A DNA stretch of 64,000 bases from Acanthacorydalis orientalis (GCA_034766995.1 CM068317.1:28994001-29058000); one strand, 5' to 3'. Counted from the first letter of the stretch, positions 36,229 through 47,757 are shown. The notes: generated from the sequence alone by a model not told the origin. A program made the numbers and translations.

Positions 36229-36639
36229 ACAACAAAATGCAAATACATTATACAATAAAAACATTACTTGCACTGATAAAGAAATATTCTCATTTTAAAA
36301 TCTGTTATATAACATAATTTCAATTGAGATTTTTTACAAGCCTGTTATTCAATGTAACATTATCTTGGCATTAATCTTAATATTATATAGTTTAATGCTG
36401 GTATAATATTACCCAACTAACGCCTGGCATTTCAAAGATGTACAATGATTCTGAGAACCTACTACTACCACGTTCTTATCACACATGTGCAATCGTTCAA
36501 TCGTTCATATATATATATCTATAAATGTGTGTGAGTGTGTGTGTGTATGTGTAAATAAGATATGTTGGTAAGAAAAAGACATATTTCATACATTTAACAA
36601 AACTACAGACATCATAGAGGTTGGTGTAAATGGAACAAA

Positions 36640-37260
36640 AAATAAATTAGGTGGATCGCGTTAAAAGAAGAGCGAGAAAAATGAGTGTTTCTAAACTGAC
36701 GAAGAATTAACTTGAACGACATAACGGCCGGATTGAGTTTAACTGTAATTAAAGACAATTTATGTATGACAGAAGTGTAAGATGGCACACATTATTTATT
36801 TGTATGCGCACAGCGTGGTTAATCATCCCGAGTCACGTTGTCTTTTACATAGGGTCGTATATAATGAAGGGTGTCCTACTAATTGTTTTATAGCCATGTT
36901 TGTTTTAGATTGCCGTACAAATATACGGGCTTTACTCGTACAATGTATTATGTCGAATTAGATAAGCTTGTTATTTTAACCATATGGTTATCGTGTCATT
37001 TTTTTAAATATACTGTTTACAAAAGAAAATTTGTAAAAAAGGTTTTCGTTTCGACTAAAACAAGTGTCGTACGTTTACTTTAAATGTAAAAGCGCATATT
37101 TTTATATTTTTATGAAAATGAAATAAATTCGTAGGATTTTTTTGCCTCGGGTTACCCATTGCATCAAAAGGACACGCAAAATTACTTTACTACAAAGGGA
37201 ACGCGTATAAAAAGAACGTGTGAATTGTTTGAGTTGTGTTTAATAATATTACATTATACA
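36640..37260. promoter_or_regulatory. GC-richer unique island
   Basis: A long unique stretch with scattered CpGs and TAATTA-type homeodomain-like motifs (GTAATTAAAGAC) beside GCGCACAGCGTGG and TCCCGAGTCACG. The 66-codon frame at 36883-37083 is unassigned. Candidate enhancer cluster. Confidence 0.25.
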
Positions 37261-37760
37261 GGGATGTATATAATTTTTCTTTACAGTTTCATTCGTAAAT
37301 AAAAATCCGTAACAAGCACTACTCTTATTCACCATTCATTATAAAACTTTATAATTTTTTTCCTCAGTATTATGCATATTGAACCTAAACATCGTTTAAC
37401 ACAATTATAATAGTCATATATTATTTTTTTATATTAATTAGATCAAAAGTTTATCGAAACAGAGAGAGTATTTAATCGTTTAAAATAACAAGATTCTTAA
37501 GAAAAAAAGGGTACAGCACTACAATTTTGCCAGTTAATAGTTTTGGTTAAAATTAGACAAAATTAAAACGTACAGTTATTTAGAAGTCAAATGTGATAAT
37601 CAACTTATATTTAGAGACGAAATTATGTCAAATAAATAATATAAGAAAAATATTTAAAAAAAATGACTTAACGGTATAATAATGACGATACATGTAACAG
37701 TCTAAAAAGTTAGTCTCAAAAATGCAAGAGATTATTTTCAACAATAAAGTAACAAAAGTT
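37261..37760. other. AT-rich sequence, no gene recognised
   Basis: Nothing supportable. Confidence 0.35.
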
Positions 37761-37764
37761 ACTA

Positions 37765-38321
37765 TTAGATTGGTAGGAAAATAATTGCGGTTTTTACTTA
37801 CTGAATTCTAACCTTAATTTTTTTCAATTGAAGTCGTGTTTATGTTAATATCATTTTAAAGTGATTTTTTCAGTTTGTGTTGTGGCAACATAGACTTTAG
37901 TTTTATTATTAATTTTGGTTCAAATTGAGCTATTGAATTAAAGATGCAAATAAAAGCAATTTTTTGTATGAATTTAAAACGGGTGGCAAAGCAGCAGAAA
38001 CTGCTCGTAAACTAAATGACACGTTTGACGTGGGTGCTGTTAAAGAACGTACAGTGCAATTGTGGTTCCAAAAATTTCGTATTGGGAACGAGAGGCTTTA
38101 AGATGATAAAGGTCGTGGTCGTCCTTCTTCAGTTCATAATAACCAACTGAAGATGTTAGTTGAATCAGAACCATGCACAACAATTCAAGAGCTTGCACAA
38201 AAGTTAGGCATTAATCATTCTACAGTTTTGGACTACATAAAACAGCTAAGAAAATCAAAAAAGAGAAAAATATGTATGAATTTGAAGGTTATAACCCGTA
38301 ATTATTTTTTTACCAACCTAA
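37765..38321 (+). mobile_element. HTH-only mariner derivative, copy M4
   Basis: A complete 557-bp element with TA duplications (37763-37764 and 38322-38323). The left end reads TTAGATTGGTAGGAAAATAA. A start at ATG 37944 is followed by a frameshift. The second half of the helix-turn-helix region is open from 38153 (LVESEPCTTIQELAQKLGI, NHSTVLDYIKQLRKSKKRK), then continues MNLKVI into the right terminus, so the catalytic core is cleanly absent. Confidence 0.88.
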
Positions 38322-38364
38322 TAATTACAAATCAGCAAATAATCATAATAATAATAATTTGGAA

Positions 38365-38500
38365 CTGTATCTAAATTCACTTTCACAAATGAATTTTTCA
38401 CTCCTACATACATAATTTGTACTCAAAAATGTTAAATAATTGATTATTAATTATTTAGATTGTTGCTCATATGCATTTGATGACAATTCAATTATGATTA
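38365..38500. mobile_element. Family F half element, copy F7
   Basis: Left arm only: TTCACTTTCACAAATGAATT, TTTCACTCCTACATA, CTCAAAAATGTTAAATAATT and GATTGTTGCTCATATGCATT. It starts about 45 bp from the right end of M4, paralleling M2/F4. Confidence 0.5.
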
Positions 38501-38970
38501 AAGTACTAAAAAATAGAAAAGTATTGGAAATTAGATATTAAATATTTAATACCGAAATTATTACATTGTTATTCATGTATTCATCTTATGTATTTCCATG
38601 TATAAGCATTTTTTTTATAAAATAAAAATATTTTTTTTATAAATTTAAATATCAACTCTATGCACTCGAAATGGTGCAAGATTCTTTTCAAAACGTAGTA
38701 TAAATTTCATTTATTAAACAGTATATGTTGTGATAAAATTTAAAAGAAACTTTGTATAACCTTTTAAAACGTTTATATCAAATATTAAACACTTACGTCG
38801 TTATTAAATTCAAAAAAATGTACAATGTAAACAAAAGTACAACAGTGACATGAAAAGCATGATGAAAAAGAGTACTTTTAAAGACATATATAACTGTACA
38901 TTGAAAAAACACATTTATATGTTGAAGAACATAAACGACGAATAAAGAGAAAGTACAGAATATACTAGCG
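38501..38970. other. AT-rich sequence, no gene recognised
   Basis: Part of a 122-codon minus-strand frame (38793-39161) lies here. It has no domain I recognise and its GC content follows the neighbouring island. Confidence 0.3.
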
Positions 38971-38979
38971 ACATCGTAC

Positions 38980-39190
38980 ATTTGTGCATATTGTATGCAG
39001 TCTGATGCATGTATGCAACACATTTTTACAGAATCTGCACACGAACGAGGAGGTACAACACGTGACACCGATCGGCCCACACATTGTGGCCCCCGGGGCT
39101 GGTCACGAACATGCCGATTTTTATTCTTCTCCCGGGCGTTGTTGTTGTTCGAAAGATGCAATATTTACGGAATCTGATACACAGTAGCGG
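38980..39190. promoter_or_regulatory. GC- and CpG-rich unique island
   Basis: Contains ACCGATCGGCCCACACATTG, TGGCCCCCGGGGCTGGTCAC and TTCTCCCGGGCGTTGTTGTT. Three overlapping frames on both strands reflect lack of AT-rich stops more than coding. Candidate promoter or enhancer. Confidence 0.3.
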
Positions 39191-39227
39191 ATAACTTTGT
39201 TTAGAAGTTTTGTTTTACATGTGTGAG

Positions 39228-39230
<3 letters not shown>

Positions 39231-39267
<37 letters not shown>

Positions 39268-39288
39268 TATAGATGGATAGATAGATGT
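39231..39288. repeat. (TA)n followed by (GATA)n
   Basis: TA run, then GATAGATGGATAGATAG. Confidence 0.95.
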
Positions 39289-39834
39289 AAAACTTCTCGT
39301 TTCTTATAAATTAATAACTAGTGTTAATTCGAAATGTTTCAATCATCTATAATCACTGAATCATAATTTTACATTATTAAATAATAATTATTTCACACTA
39401 TTCACAATCGAATATGTAATTTCAGTAGTAGTCGTGTTTATAAAAATCAATTATTTTATAAGTTCAACTTATTCACAAGAAAGTGATTTATAAAAAAAAT
39501 AAGTTTTAATCAGGTGTCTGAATCGTGGATTTTGAAATGAAATTATCAGAATAATTTTATGTGATTACTAATAAATATGATAAAATATACATAGAGTGCA
39601 AAAAATATATACTCTTCTCTTTTATTAGAATGATATTCACGTCTGCAAATGTTTACATATAACGTGGGACATACCAAATTACATTTTGTAAATTAAGTTA
39701 ATATAAAACCTCCATTTTTTAAAAAAAGTAACGATTAAACATTTAGAAAAGATATTAGAATACAAACATTTAATAATATTATAGTTATATATTTTTATAA
39801 CTGTGGTCTCGTTGATATATTGTTCTACTATTTT

Positions 39835-39950
39835 TCATCCTTTTGGATCATCTGATATCTGTTTTTTACCATTAGTTTTGGGACGTGTTCGACCATCTTA
39901 AGGTAGATGTTAGATACTCTAATATCTAAAAGTATCTATCTCTAAAAATG
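39835..39950. mobile_element. Family G half element, copy G2
   Basis: ATCCTTTTGGATCATCTGAT, CCATTAGTTTTGGGACGTGT and CATCTTAAGGTAGATGTTAG match the left arm of G4 at 48.4 kb. The right arm was not found. Confidence 0.5.
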
Positions 39951-40099
39951 TTTAATATCTCATACAATATAAATAATTTTAAAGTAATGAATTTCGTATT
40001 TCATATTAAACTCATTACTTTTATATTATTATAAAATTGTTTTCAAATTGGAAATTTTTCACTAGGAATGCATACCAGGGCCAATTTTCAAATTTTAAA

Positions 40100-40215
40100 T
40101 CTCTCACAATTCACGTTTTTTTTTCTGGTTAAAAATTTTCAATAACTGATTTTTGATTGTTGGTTATACGCGTTTTAATAGCGTTTCTATTATCATTCGA
40201 ACTATAAGCTATAGA
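40100..40215. mobile_element. Family F half element, copy F8
   Basis: TTTCTGGTTAAAAATTTTCA, ATAACTGATTTTTGATTGTT and GGTTATACGCGTTTTAATAG follow the left arm of F3. Outer end decayed. Confidence 0.4.
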
Positions 40216-40535
40216 AAAATCTTTACGAAAACAGATGATTTTTGAAGTGAATCTTCTTTAGACGCATTGAGAGTAAATTTTTGAAGGCCGAGACGAAAAA
40301 GTGAACGTTAGGGAAAATTGTTACGATGTGGAGTAACGGTAGGGTGGGAGATGTAGAGAGAGAGAGAGGATGGCTCATGCGTAGACGAAAGGGTTTAACA
40401 TGGCATTCTTTGATACGTAACTATATATTACAGTTAATATGTGATTTAATTTAATTATTATGTATTAATTATTATTTAAACTTTTATTTAAATAAAGTCA
40501 CTTTTTTGTCCTATCTCTTATCTTCTTCGATGGCG

Positions 40536-40720
40536 CTACAGCCCAAATCGAGCCTTGATTTCCTCAATTTTCTGCCTCCAGATATACCTCTGCCTGGAAG
40601 TCCTCCAGTTCCTTACTCCCAACAGTTCTACTGCATAGTAGTCGTTTGCTTTTAAATCCATCCAATGTTCAAGGCTTATTTTGAGATTTCGTAACGTCTG
40701 TTGTTTTATGTGGTAGAGTT
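40536..40720 (-). pseudogene. C-terminal end of a non-LTR reverse transcriptase
   Basis: On the minus strand about 60 codons are open up to TAG at 40536-40538. They include TLRNLKISLEHWMDL, then NWRTSRQRYIWRQKIEEI and end KARFGL. The W-R...R..W+..I.E.K...GL pattern just before a stop is typical of the last residues of insect LINE-encoded polymerases, as far as I recall the family. Upstream (to about 40925) the sequence stays GC-rich but frames are broken, one reading ERVVRASESGRMIFQKG. No tail or target duplication was identified. Confidence 0.45.
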
Positions 40721-40925
40721 TTTAGTCCCACCCCAACACCCTTTCTGGAAGATCATTCTCCCGCTTTCACTAGCCCTGACCACTCTTTCTATCGGGGTTA
40801 CCCGATCTTCTTACTCAAGTTACCAGGGTTAATCACTTGGAAGTGTGAGTCGGAATTGGGTAAGAGAGGCTATGCGACACCTGCTGGAGTCGGCGTCGTG
40901 CGGTACGCATGCACTACCCCATTTT
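40721..40925 (-). other. GC-rich block continuous with the LINE remnant
   Basis: The composition matches the adjoining reverse-transcriptase tail and it ends abruptly near 40925 against AT-rich DNA. It is therefore probably the more decayed upstream part of the same insertion. Confidence 0.35.
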
Positions 40926-41860
40926 AACCCTCCTATGTCTTCAACTGATTCTTAAAATAACAATAAACAAAATCGAAACCATTCATTTATCATGTATGAT
41001 ACCATTCTCTTAAAAGTCTCACATTTCAACCGACGGCAAAGAATTTTCACTTCTGTGTTACACGCACCCTTTTTCTGTACCTTAAATGCGAACATTTTTG
41101 ACCAGAAAAATCTTAAAAATATCTCCGAAAAAAGTTTCTTATATTACAGTTAATTGTTTCATTTACATCAAAACAAATAACAAAGCAATATATTTCAATT
41201 ATATTATTGTAGTAATACTGATTTTTTCAATAAAAAGAGAAAGAATAAAATAACTATAAAAGTAAGTACTTAAGTAATCATGGCTTATGGAAATTGATAG
41301 ACATTAGAAGTAAGAGATACGGCTACCAGCAGTTTCTTGTGGTCACGAAAAAAAATGTCTTGAGAACTGCTGATCTAATCTGATATAGTTATAGCGTGGG
41401 AATGGAAAATACCCATTAGGCGAAAAATGTTAATTTAAGTCATTAAAAAATGTATTATTACACACGTATGTTTAATAAATTATGATCTTGTTTTTTCCTT
41501 TAAACAATGTAAGTGTGCAAATATAACTACTACTGTAATATATAAATTATGGTGTAAAGATAAATACATTGTTATTAATTATTGTATGTTATCGATCAAC
41601 GTATCATTCGATACGAAAATATACAATCAGTTCGATCTGAGAAATAATTCGAAAAAAAACATAAATATTTATATTAGCATTTGATAAAGAAATATTACAT
41701 CTTGTTATTTCTATAAACAAACGTGTTATTATAACAAGATAAACGCGTGCTGTTTAGGACCTACAGTTGAATAGAAACGTATCATTTGTTCGGTCCAAAT
41801 TACAGGTATTATTTGACTGTTTGTGTGTGGCGGAACGCCTAGAAAGCTACTGGATACGCT
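40926..41860. other. AT-rich sequence, no gene recognised
   Basis: A 46-bp palindrome with CAGCAGTT ends lies at 41327-41372. Otherwise nothing assignable. Confidence 0.35.
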
Positions 41861-41864
41861 CTTC

Positions 41865-41868
41865 TAGA

Positions 41869-41940
<72 letters not shown>

Positions 41941-41944
41941 TCTA
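41865..41944. repeat. Self-complementary TAGATC-(TA)n-GATCTA array
   Basis: The TA run is bounded by TAGATC on the left and GATCTA on the right, so the whole 80 bp is a perfect palindrome capable of cruciform extrusion. The 113-codon frame through it is repeat-encoded in its centre. Confidence 0.95.
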
Positions 41945-42206
41945 TTATATGTATAAAGATCATTATGAGTTTAGGTTGTATATTAGTACAGATGAGAGAG
42001 TGTTTCAATGTGGAGTGTTTTATTAAGATTTACCAGAAGCATAAAAATTCAAATAAATTACATTTTACAATTTTATTGATTGAAGAGCTGGAGAGAAAAT
42101 TGAAATGAAATATTAAAGACCAGTGCAGGCAATATAAGTTTTGTATAAATAAAACGTCTCATTTTAAAAATGTGTTTAAATACATTTGAATAAATTTGTT
42201 AAGAAG

Positions 42207-42209
<3 letters not shown>

Positions 42210-42267
<58 letters not shown>
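42210..42267. repeat. (TA)n array
   Basis: Uninterrupted TA dinucleotides. Confidence 0.95.
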
Positions 42268-42273
<6 letters not shown>

Positions 42274-42399
42274 TATATATTTAAATTGAAAAGCCGACAC
42301 TGAAAACTCAATAAATAAATTTATTATCCACAACTCCTATATATAAATCTGTGTTTAAAACGATATAAAAACGAAATATGCGAAACAAAGCAAATAAAA

Positions 42400-42660
42400 A
42401 CGAAATGATTTCAACGTAAGTGGCTTCTACGACAACACACCTGGGGCTATTTTCTGTTTACGACGTTGCGCGCATCTTGCGTCCTCGTGGTGCGTCGCGA
42501 CGCCCACTAATACATAGATCCTACTCCGTCCTGCCAATACAGTATCCACAACACCTCTTAGCTGTACTGGGTATAGTATAAGCTAGTATATATATGCCAT
42601 CTCGGCTGTCTTCTGCAAAAACGTATAAATTTGTGGTGACTTTAATACCATGAGTGCGAG
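42400..42660. promoter_or_regulatory. GC- and CpG-rich unique island with TATA-like site
   Basis: Contains CGACGTTGCGCGCATCTTGC and GTGGTGCGTCGCGACGCCCA. AGTATATATATGCC at about 42586 is TATA-like and lies about 110 bp upstream of the candidate exon at 42702. The coupling is speculative. Confidence 0.3.
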
Positions 42661-42701
42661 ATGTGACACCGATCAGTAGCGGAGATATATTTTTTTTTCA
42701 G

Positions 42702-42789
42702 TTCGTTACGGTATTTAACACAAAATTGATGGATAAATTCGTCAAGTTTTTAATAATGAAATTAGTGGTTTTGACGGATGATTTTGTAG
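42702..42789 (+). CDS. Candidate 88-nt exon
   Basis: A T-rich tract ends in TTTTTTTTCAG at 42701, followed by 88 nt open in one frame only (starting FVTVFNTKLMDK, ending KLVVLTDDFV) and then TTTGTAG|GTAAAAG. The other two frames contain stops. I do not recognise the peptide. Its phase does not join directly to the candidate first exon at 20774-20820. The same frame is also open a little beyond both splice sites, which weakens the case. Confidence 0.25.
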
Positions 42790-42915
42790 GTAAAAGAATG
42801 TTCTTTTTTCCTATTACACACTAATTTTTTTCAATAAAATTTTTCTGAAAATCGGATAGACTTTTTGCAATCACTTTATCATTCTCATCGGATAAAATTT
42901 AAATTATTCTAAATC

Positions 42916-42917
42916 TA

Positions 42918-42962
<45 letters not shown>
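42916..42962. repeat. (CT)n followed by (TA)n
   Basis: CT run then TA run, the same polarity as the arrays at 10.2, 10.5, 35.9 and 54.6 kb. Confidence 0.95.
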
Positions 42963-42965
<3 letters not shown>

Positions 42966-43171
42966 AATTATTTCTAATAAGAAATCTTAGAAATTGTTTT
43001 ATATTGAGTATTAAAACAATCATTTTTTAAAGGTATGTACACATATCAGATTATTTATGTAAAAAATCAAGCATTGTATCGAGAAATAATCTAAATAAGA
43101 AACAAAATTAGGTGGTTATTATTTAGATTAACACAAAATTTAACCCCTCACAGTTTAAAATTAGATTTTCA

Positions 43172-43175
<4 letters not shown>

Positions 43176-43254
<79 letters not shown>

Positions 43255-43263
43255 TATTTATAA

Positions 43264-43296
<33 letters not shown>

Positions 43297-43313
43297 TATA
43301 TACATATATATGC

Positions 43314-43348
<35 letters not shown>

Positions 43349-43367
43349 TATATCTGTGTGTGTGTGT
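43176..43367. repeat. 190-bp TA compound array
   Basis: TA with TAAATATATTTATAAATA, ACACACA and GCATATA variants, ending in a GT run. Two long Ile-Tyr frames on the minus strand are artefacts. Confidence 0.95.
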
Positions 43368-44470
43368 AAGTGCGATTTTACTAATTTTTGTGTCAACGGT
43401 CATGTTTTCATATACATAAATTATAGTAAGCTTGAGTAACATCTTTTGATATTTTGCCAATTTTTTTTATTATGCACCACGTACATAAAAATACCTATTT
43501 GTGTAGCCTCAATTCATACAAAGACTTTATTATAAAATCAAATGTATGATGTGTCATCTATGTTAAATCAAATTAAATTCGATTTTGTAATGCAAACAAG
43601 ATTAATGGCTAACTTCTCGGTTTGATGACAATCAGTATACCGATTTTTTCAATCATTTTCTGAATGTTTTTTTTACAATTATCTTCTATATGTCATCAAC
43701 GAATAAAAATTCTGAAGTAACAAAATTTCAGTCTTTAAAATGAAAAGTATAAAAATGTTAAACTTTTAATTATTACTAAGGTTAAAATGTTTCTCGCTAG
43801 AGTTATATTGAATAATTCTTTTTTTTAATTTTCTATTCTCTTGAAACAGTGTGATTTTAATATTAAAAATTTTAAACACGCATATAATTAAAAACAAAAA
43901 TATTAATGGAAAATTTTAATATAAGAAAGAGAAATGATAATAAAAGTATAATTTGAAAGTAAAACTATTTTTTTTAATGTTTATGATACATAAATTTCGT
44001 GAAAAACTTTAATTACTGATGAACATAACTGATAGATATTTGAAATTGATAATTCTCGAATGAATAACAGGAAGAATAATATTTAAATAATTGTATAGAA
44101 AGAAAGTAAAAATGGAATAGCAAAACATCGAATTAGGCACAACAAAAATATTACATAACGAAACAAGAATGTGAAATAAGTTGGTACAATTTGTAAAAAG
44201 CTATATCAAAGGAATTGGACTGGAAAAAATATTATATAAACATTCCCTATGTGTTCGGTATTAATGTTAAAAATGATAAGAAAAAAAAAAACAAAAAAAT
44301 TATAGCTTAGAACCAATTTTCATCAAAATATTAAACTAGTTATTCTTTATACAAAAAATGAAACATTTCAACAGTCTTATTTTCATAATTGAAATAATAC
44401 CCTATACCACAATAGTTTTTTCAAAAGTATAATTCTTCGTTTTTATATCTGTAATTGTAATATGAAACTC
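43368..44470. other. AT-rich sequence, no gene recognised
   Basis: Nothing supportable. Confidence 0.35.
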
Positions 44471-44474
44471 TTGA

Positions 44475-44625
44475 TCCATTTAGATTATCTGAGTCTTTTT
44501 TCCACTAGTTTCAGCATATGTGCCATCTTCAGATAGATTTTAAAGACTGTACCCATAATCTCTAAAATATACTTGAAGATGGTACATTCGCCAATATTGA
44601 TAGTAGAGAACAGATAGACAATTCA
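44475..44625. mobile_element. Foldback MITE family G, copy G3
   Basis: The left arm, GATTATCTGAGTCTTTTTTC, CACTAGTTTCAGCATATGTG and CCATCTTCAGATAGATTTTA, is mirrored by TACTTGAAGATGGTACATTC, GCCAATATTGATAGTAGAGA and ACAGATAGACAATTCAG. Confidence 0.6.
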
Positions 44626-45020
44626 GAAAGTTTCAATATTTTTTTTATTTTGATTGATTTTATTCATTTTCATGACATATATCATTAATTTCATAATACA
44701 GATGCGGAAAATCTGATTTATATAATATATACCCATTTCTTGTAATAAAATAAAAAAAATAAGTCTTTGAATTATTTTAAAATGAAACTTTTTTTCATCC
44801 TCAACACCACATATTTTAAAGAATTTGTAAATTTTTGTATTCATTTTTATTTTCATATTTTTTTGATTTTCATTTTAATTTTTCTGTTTTAAAATTAATA
44901 TAATAAAATAATCAGCACATAAATAATTATATCTAATAAAGGTTAATATTTAGTTTATTACTGACACTAATATGGAATTTTATTATATAAAAACTAGTTA
45001 AAGAAGTATTTCCATGTCTA

Positions 45021-45464
45021 TTAGATGAGTAGAAAAAATAATTGTTGTTTTATGACCTTCAAATTCATAATCATTTTTCTCTTTTTTGATTTTCCTAGCT
45101 GTTTTAAGTGGTCCATAACTATTGGATGATTAACGCCTAACTTTTGTACAAGCTCTCGAATTGTTGTGTGTAGTTCTGATTCAACTAATATCTTCAGTTG
45201 ATCGTTATGAACTGAAGAAGAATGCTCGTGACTTTCATTTTCAAGGCTCTCGTCCCCAATACGAAATTTTTGGAACCATAATTGCACCGTACGTTGCTTA
45301 ACAGTACCCACACCAAAAGTATCGTTTAATTTACGAGCAGTTTCTGCTACTTTACCATCCGTTTTGAACTCATACAAAAATGGTTTTATCTTCTTCTTTT
45401 CAATCTTTAATTCATTAGCCCAATTTGAATCAAAATTAATAATAAAACCAAAGTCGATTACCAA
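45021..45464 (-). CDS. Mariner HTH-domain protein, 147 residues, catalytic core absent
   Basis: Residues about 28-58 hold the first helix-turn-helix (FLYEFKTDGKVAETARKLND, FGVGTVKQRTVQLWFQKF). Then comes the GDESLENE linker, and residues about 95-130 hold the second (IRELVQKLGVNHPIVMDHLK, QLGKSKKRK). Full mariner transposases have about 340-350 residues with a DD34D triad; here the frame passes from KKRK through MIMNLKVI into the right terminal repeat. Relatives start at ATGGAAAAG; here that codon is ATT (LKIEKKK), so the open frame starts farther upstream in former leader sequence. Whether it is expressed is unknown. If made, it should at most bind mariner ends. Confidence 0.7.
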   Translation of the reverse strand: MVIDFGFIINFDSNWANELKIEKKKIKPFLYEFKTDGKVAETARKLNDTFGVGTVKQRTVQLWFQKFRIGDESLENESHEHSSSVHNDQLKILVESELHTTIRELVQKLGVNHPIVMDHLKQLGKSKKRKMIMNLKVIKQQLFFLLI

Positions 45465-45591
45465 AACATAGTCCGAAAAATGTACTTTAAAATGATATTA
45501 ATATTAAAACGATGAAATGACAATTTCATTGAAAAAAATTAAGGTTTGAGTTCAGAAAACAAAAACCGCAATTATTTTCCTACCAACCTAA
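45021..45591 (-). mobile_element. HTH-only mariner derivative, copy M5
   Basis: A 571-bp element with both termini (TTAGATGAGTAGAAAAAATA and, inverted, TTAGGTTGGTAGGAAAATAA). TA precedes it, but the far side reads CA. It carries the only uninterrupted frame of the family, described separately. Confidence 0.88.
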
Positions 45592-45599
45592 CAAGAAAA

Positions 45600-46470
45600 G
45601 TAAATAATACGCTTGTTCAGTTTTGTAATCGTTGGAAAGAATAAACAGTCATACATTATCAATTTTGAGAATGTTTGTAAAAACCTCACCTTTATTCATA
45701 AATATATGTAATGATTTCTAATTTTGTTAAGAGATTTTCTTGTTTTCTCTATGTAATTGTGATATTTCACATATATGTTTATCGAAATGAAAATGAATTG
45801 GTTTTTGTTAAAATATTTTTATTTATTTATGAATATTTTACTAAATAAATCAGAAATTCGAAATTAAAATGAATAAAATATGAGATTAAAGGTGATTAGA
45901 TTGCATTTTTTTCTAATTAGTGAATGTTTGAATTGTGTTAATTTTAAGACAAATACAAAAAAATTAAAAAAATTGAAAGCTATTCTTTATTGATTAAAAC
46001 TGTACTTATATAATAATGTGTTCCAACAAATTTTATTCCCGTTACAACATACTTATATATACCAATCACCAATCGAATCTGAACGTTTACCATTTTCGTT
46101 TCGTACATTCGAGACGTCGGAATTTAATAATAAATAGTAACGAGTGTTTTAATTTTATTGATTATAAAGTATACGAGTTTGAAAATCGTCTCTTCAATCA
46201 TCTATTCAATAACACACGCTATAACACACTACGATAGAATATCTATATATATTGACTATATCTATATATACTATTGACTTGTTAATTTATTAACCCTAAC
46301 ATTTTACGGCATGGCCATATCGTAACCATAAAAAAAGAATCTAATAATAGCAATAATAATAATTGCCGAAGTAAAATATAATGTTTATAAAACCGATTTA
46401 ATTTATAACTGTGTGTAAAAATTGGTCGAAACAAATTTGCTACAAAATGTCATTTCGTTATAATTTATAA
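45600..46470. other. AT-rich sequence, no gene recognised
   Basis: A 73-codon plus-strand frame (46016-46237) is unassigned. Confidence 0.3.
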
Positions 46471-46479
46471 CAAAAGGCG

Positions 46480-46760
46480 ATTATAAAAAGATAATGACAG
46501 CTCGACTACTACCGACCATGTACGTTTCGTCTATGACACGACGGGCGCTGTGTCTCTTCTGGTTTCAGTTTTGTTTGGCGACGAGGCCAACGCTTGCCAA
46601 TAAATAATGGAGCAAAAAACGGCAATATGCATGAATGTTGTACAGGGAACTCAGACTCGCCAGTCGTTTGTAGAACAAAACAGCTGTATTTATTACATAC
46701 GCTAGTGTTTCGCCGCCGTCTGTTTGGTTATCACAGCCTGCATTAGAATAAAATCGAAAT
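46480..46760. promoter_or_regulatory. GC-richer unique island with dense motif content
   Basis: Contains TTATAAAAAG (46491), GACACGACGGGCGCTGTGTC, GGCGACGAGGCCAACGCTTG, an octamer-like ATATGCATGAAT, CAGCTG and TTTCGCCGCCGTCTG. No usable frame. By its look this is the best enhancer or promoter candidate in the right half. Confidence 0.3.
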
Positions 46761-47110
46761 AAAATATACCAAGAATGTCACATAAACATTATAATTTATA
46801 TCACACACACACACACATTAATGCATTAGGTACGTTCAGGTACGTTTCGCGATTTTAACATATCTGCTAAAAACTACACCCACCCTTTTTTCGTACATCA
46901 TACTGAATTTGCAGGAGCGCATTTACAAAAAAAGTCAGACGAAATATAGCCCAAGGCTCCTGCAATGTCAGTGACCTCTAACTAATATATATTCAAATCT
47001 ACTAACAATATGAGAAACTTTACTTACTACTTAGTCATGGTTTTCTTTTATGTATATCGCCAAAACTAGAACGATATTGTTAGTTTTTATATTATAATTT
47101 TCCTGTTTTT
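46761..47110. other. AT-rich sequence with short (CA)n
   Basis: CACACACACACACA at 46803-46816; otherwise nothing. Confidence 0.35.
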
Positions 47111-47114
47111 TTAA

Positions 47115-47757
47115 CTCTTTGAAGCCGGGGAGGGAGAAAGCGTGCTAACATTTTTTAATAAATATTTTTCGATTAACTGGACATTCTTTTACCACCATAA
47201 ACAAAATAAAAGTTGCAAATTTGTCGATTACAAGAAACAAATATAAATTAACCATTAGAAATTTCACATTTATCTGATATATCATGAGAAATCGTTGATA
47301 ATATTTGTGGAAAAATAAATCTCTTGATTGGAAACATATAATTGGAATTGAATTGATTACAATTGAAAATTTGCAGAAATAATAATAACTGTTGAGTGTG
47401 AAGAATTTTGAAACAGTCAATTGTGCACAAAACGGTTTCACATCGGTCATATCTTGTACCTGGATAGAGTCTCGAAATTTTTATGTTTCCGTCCAATGAT
47501 AAATTTTTGGAAAAAAAATGTTATTTAACCCAATTCTCAAGTTCACAATTTTTATAGGTTTCCAAATGAAAAAAACGCGATTTTTTTTTGATTTTTGGAC
47601 GACCGTATTTTTTTTGATGAAAAAGAGTTATAAATTTAGTCTCATTAGAAAGAGATTACTGACCTTTAAATATATCATCCAGAAGATAACGCTCTGAGAC
47701 CATAGTTTGTTTGGAAAACATCAACGGATTCCTAGATCAACGTCCAGCTGCAAAAGG
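47115..47757. mobile_element. piggyBac-like non-autonomous element
   Basis: Both sides are TTAA (47111-47114 and 47758-47761). The ends, CTCTTTGAAGCCGGGG and, inverted, CCTTTTGCAGCTGGAC, are imperfect repeats in the style of insect piggyBac termini. The interior (643 bp) has 101- and 82-codon minus-strand frames without any transposase motif. Confidence 0.45.

Noticed and set aside
38793..39161. 122-codon minus-strand frame
   Set aside because: It combines a GC-rich island with AT-rich flank, has no recognisable domain and no splice support, and is overlapped by two other frames; probably chance.
41327..41372. 46-bp palindrome with CAGCAGTT ends, like hAT termini
   Set aside because: No matching 8-bp duplication and no second copy; could be chance.
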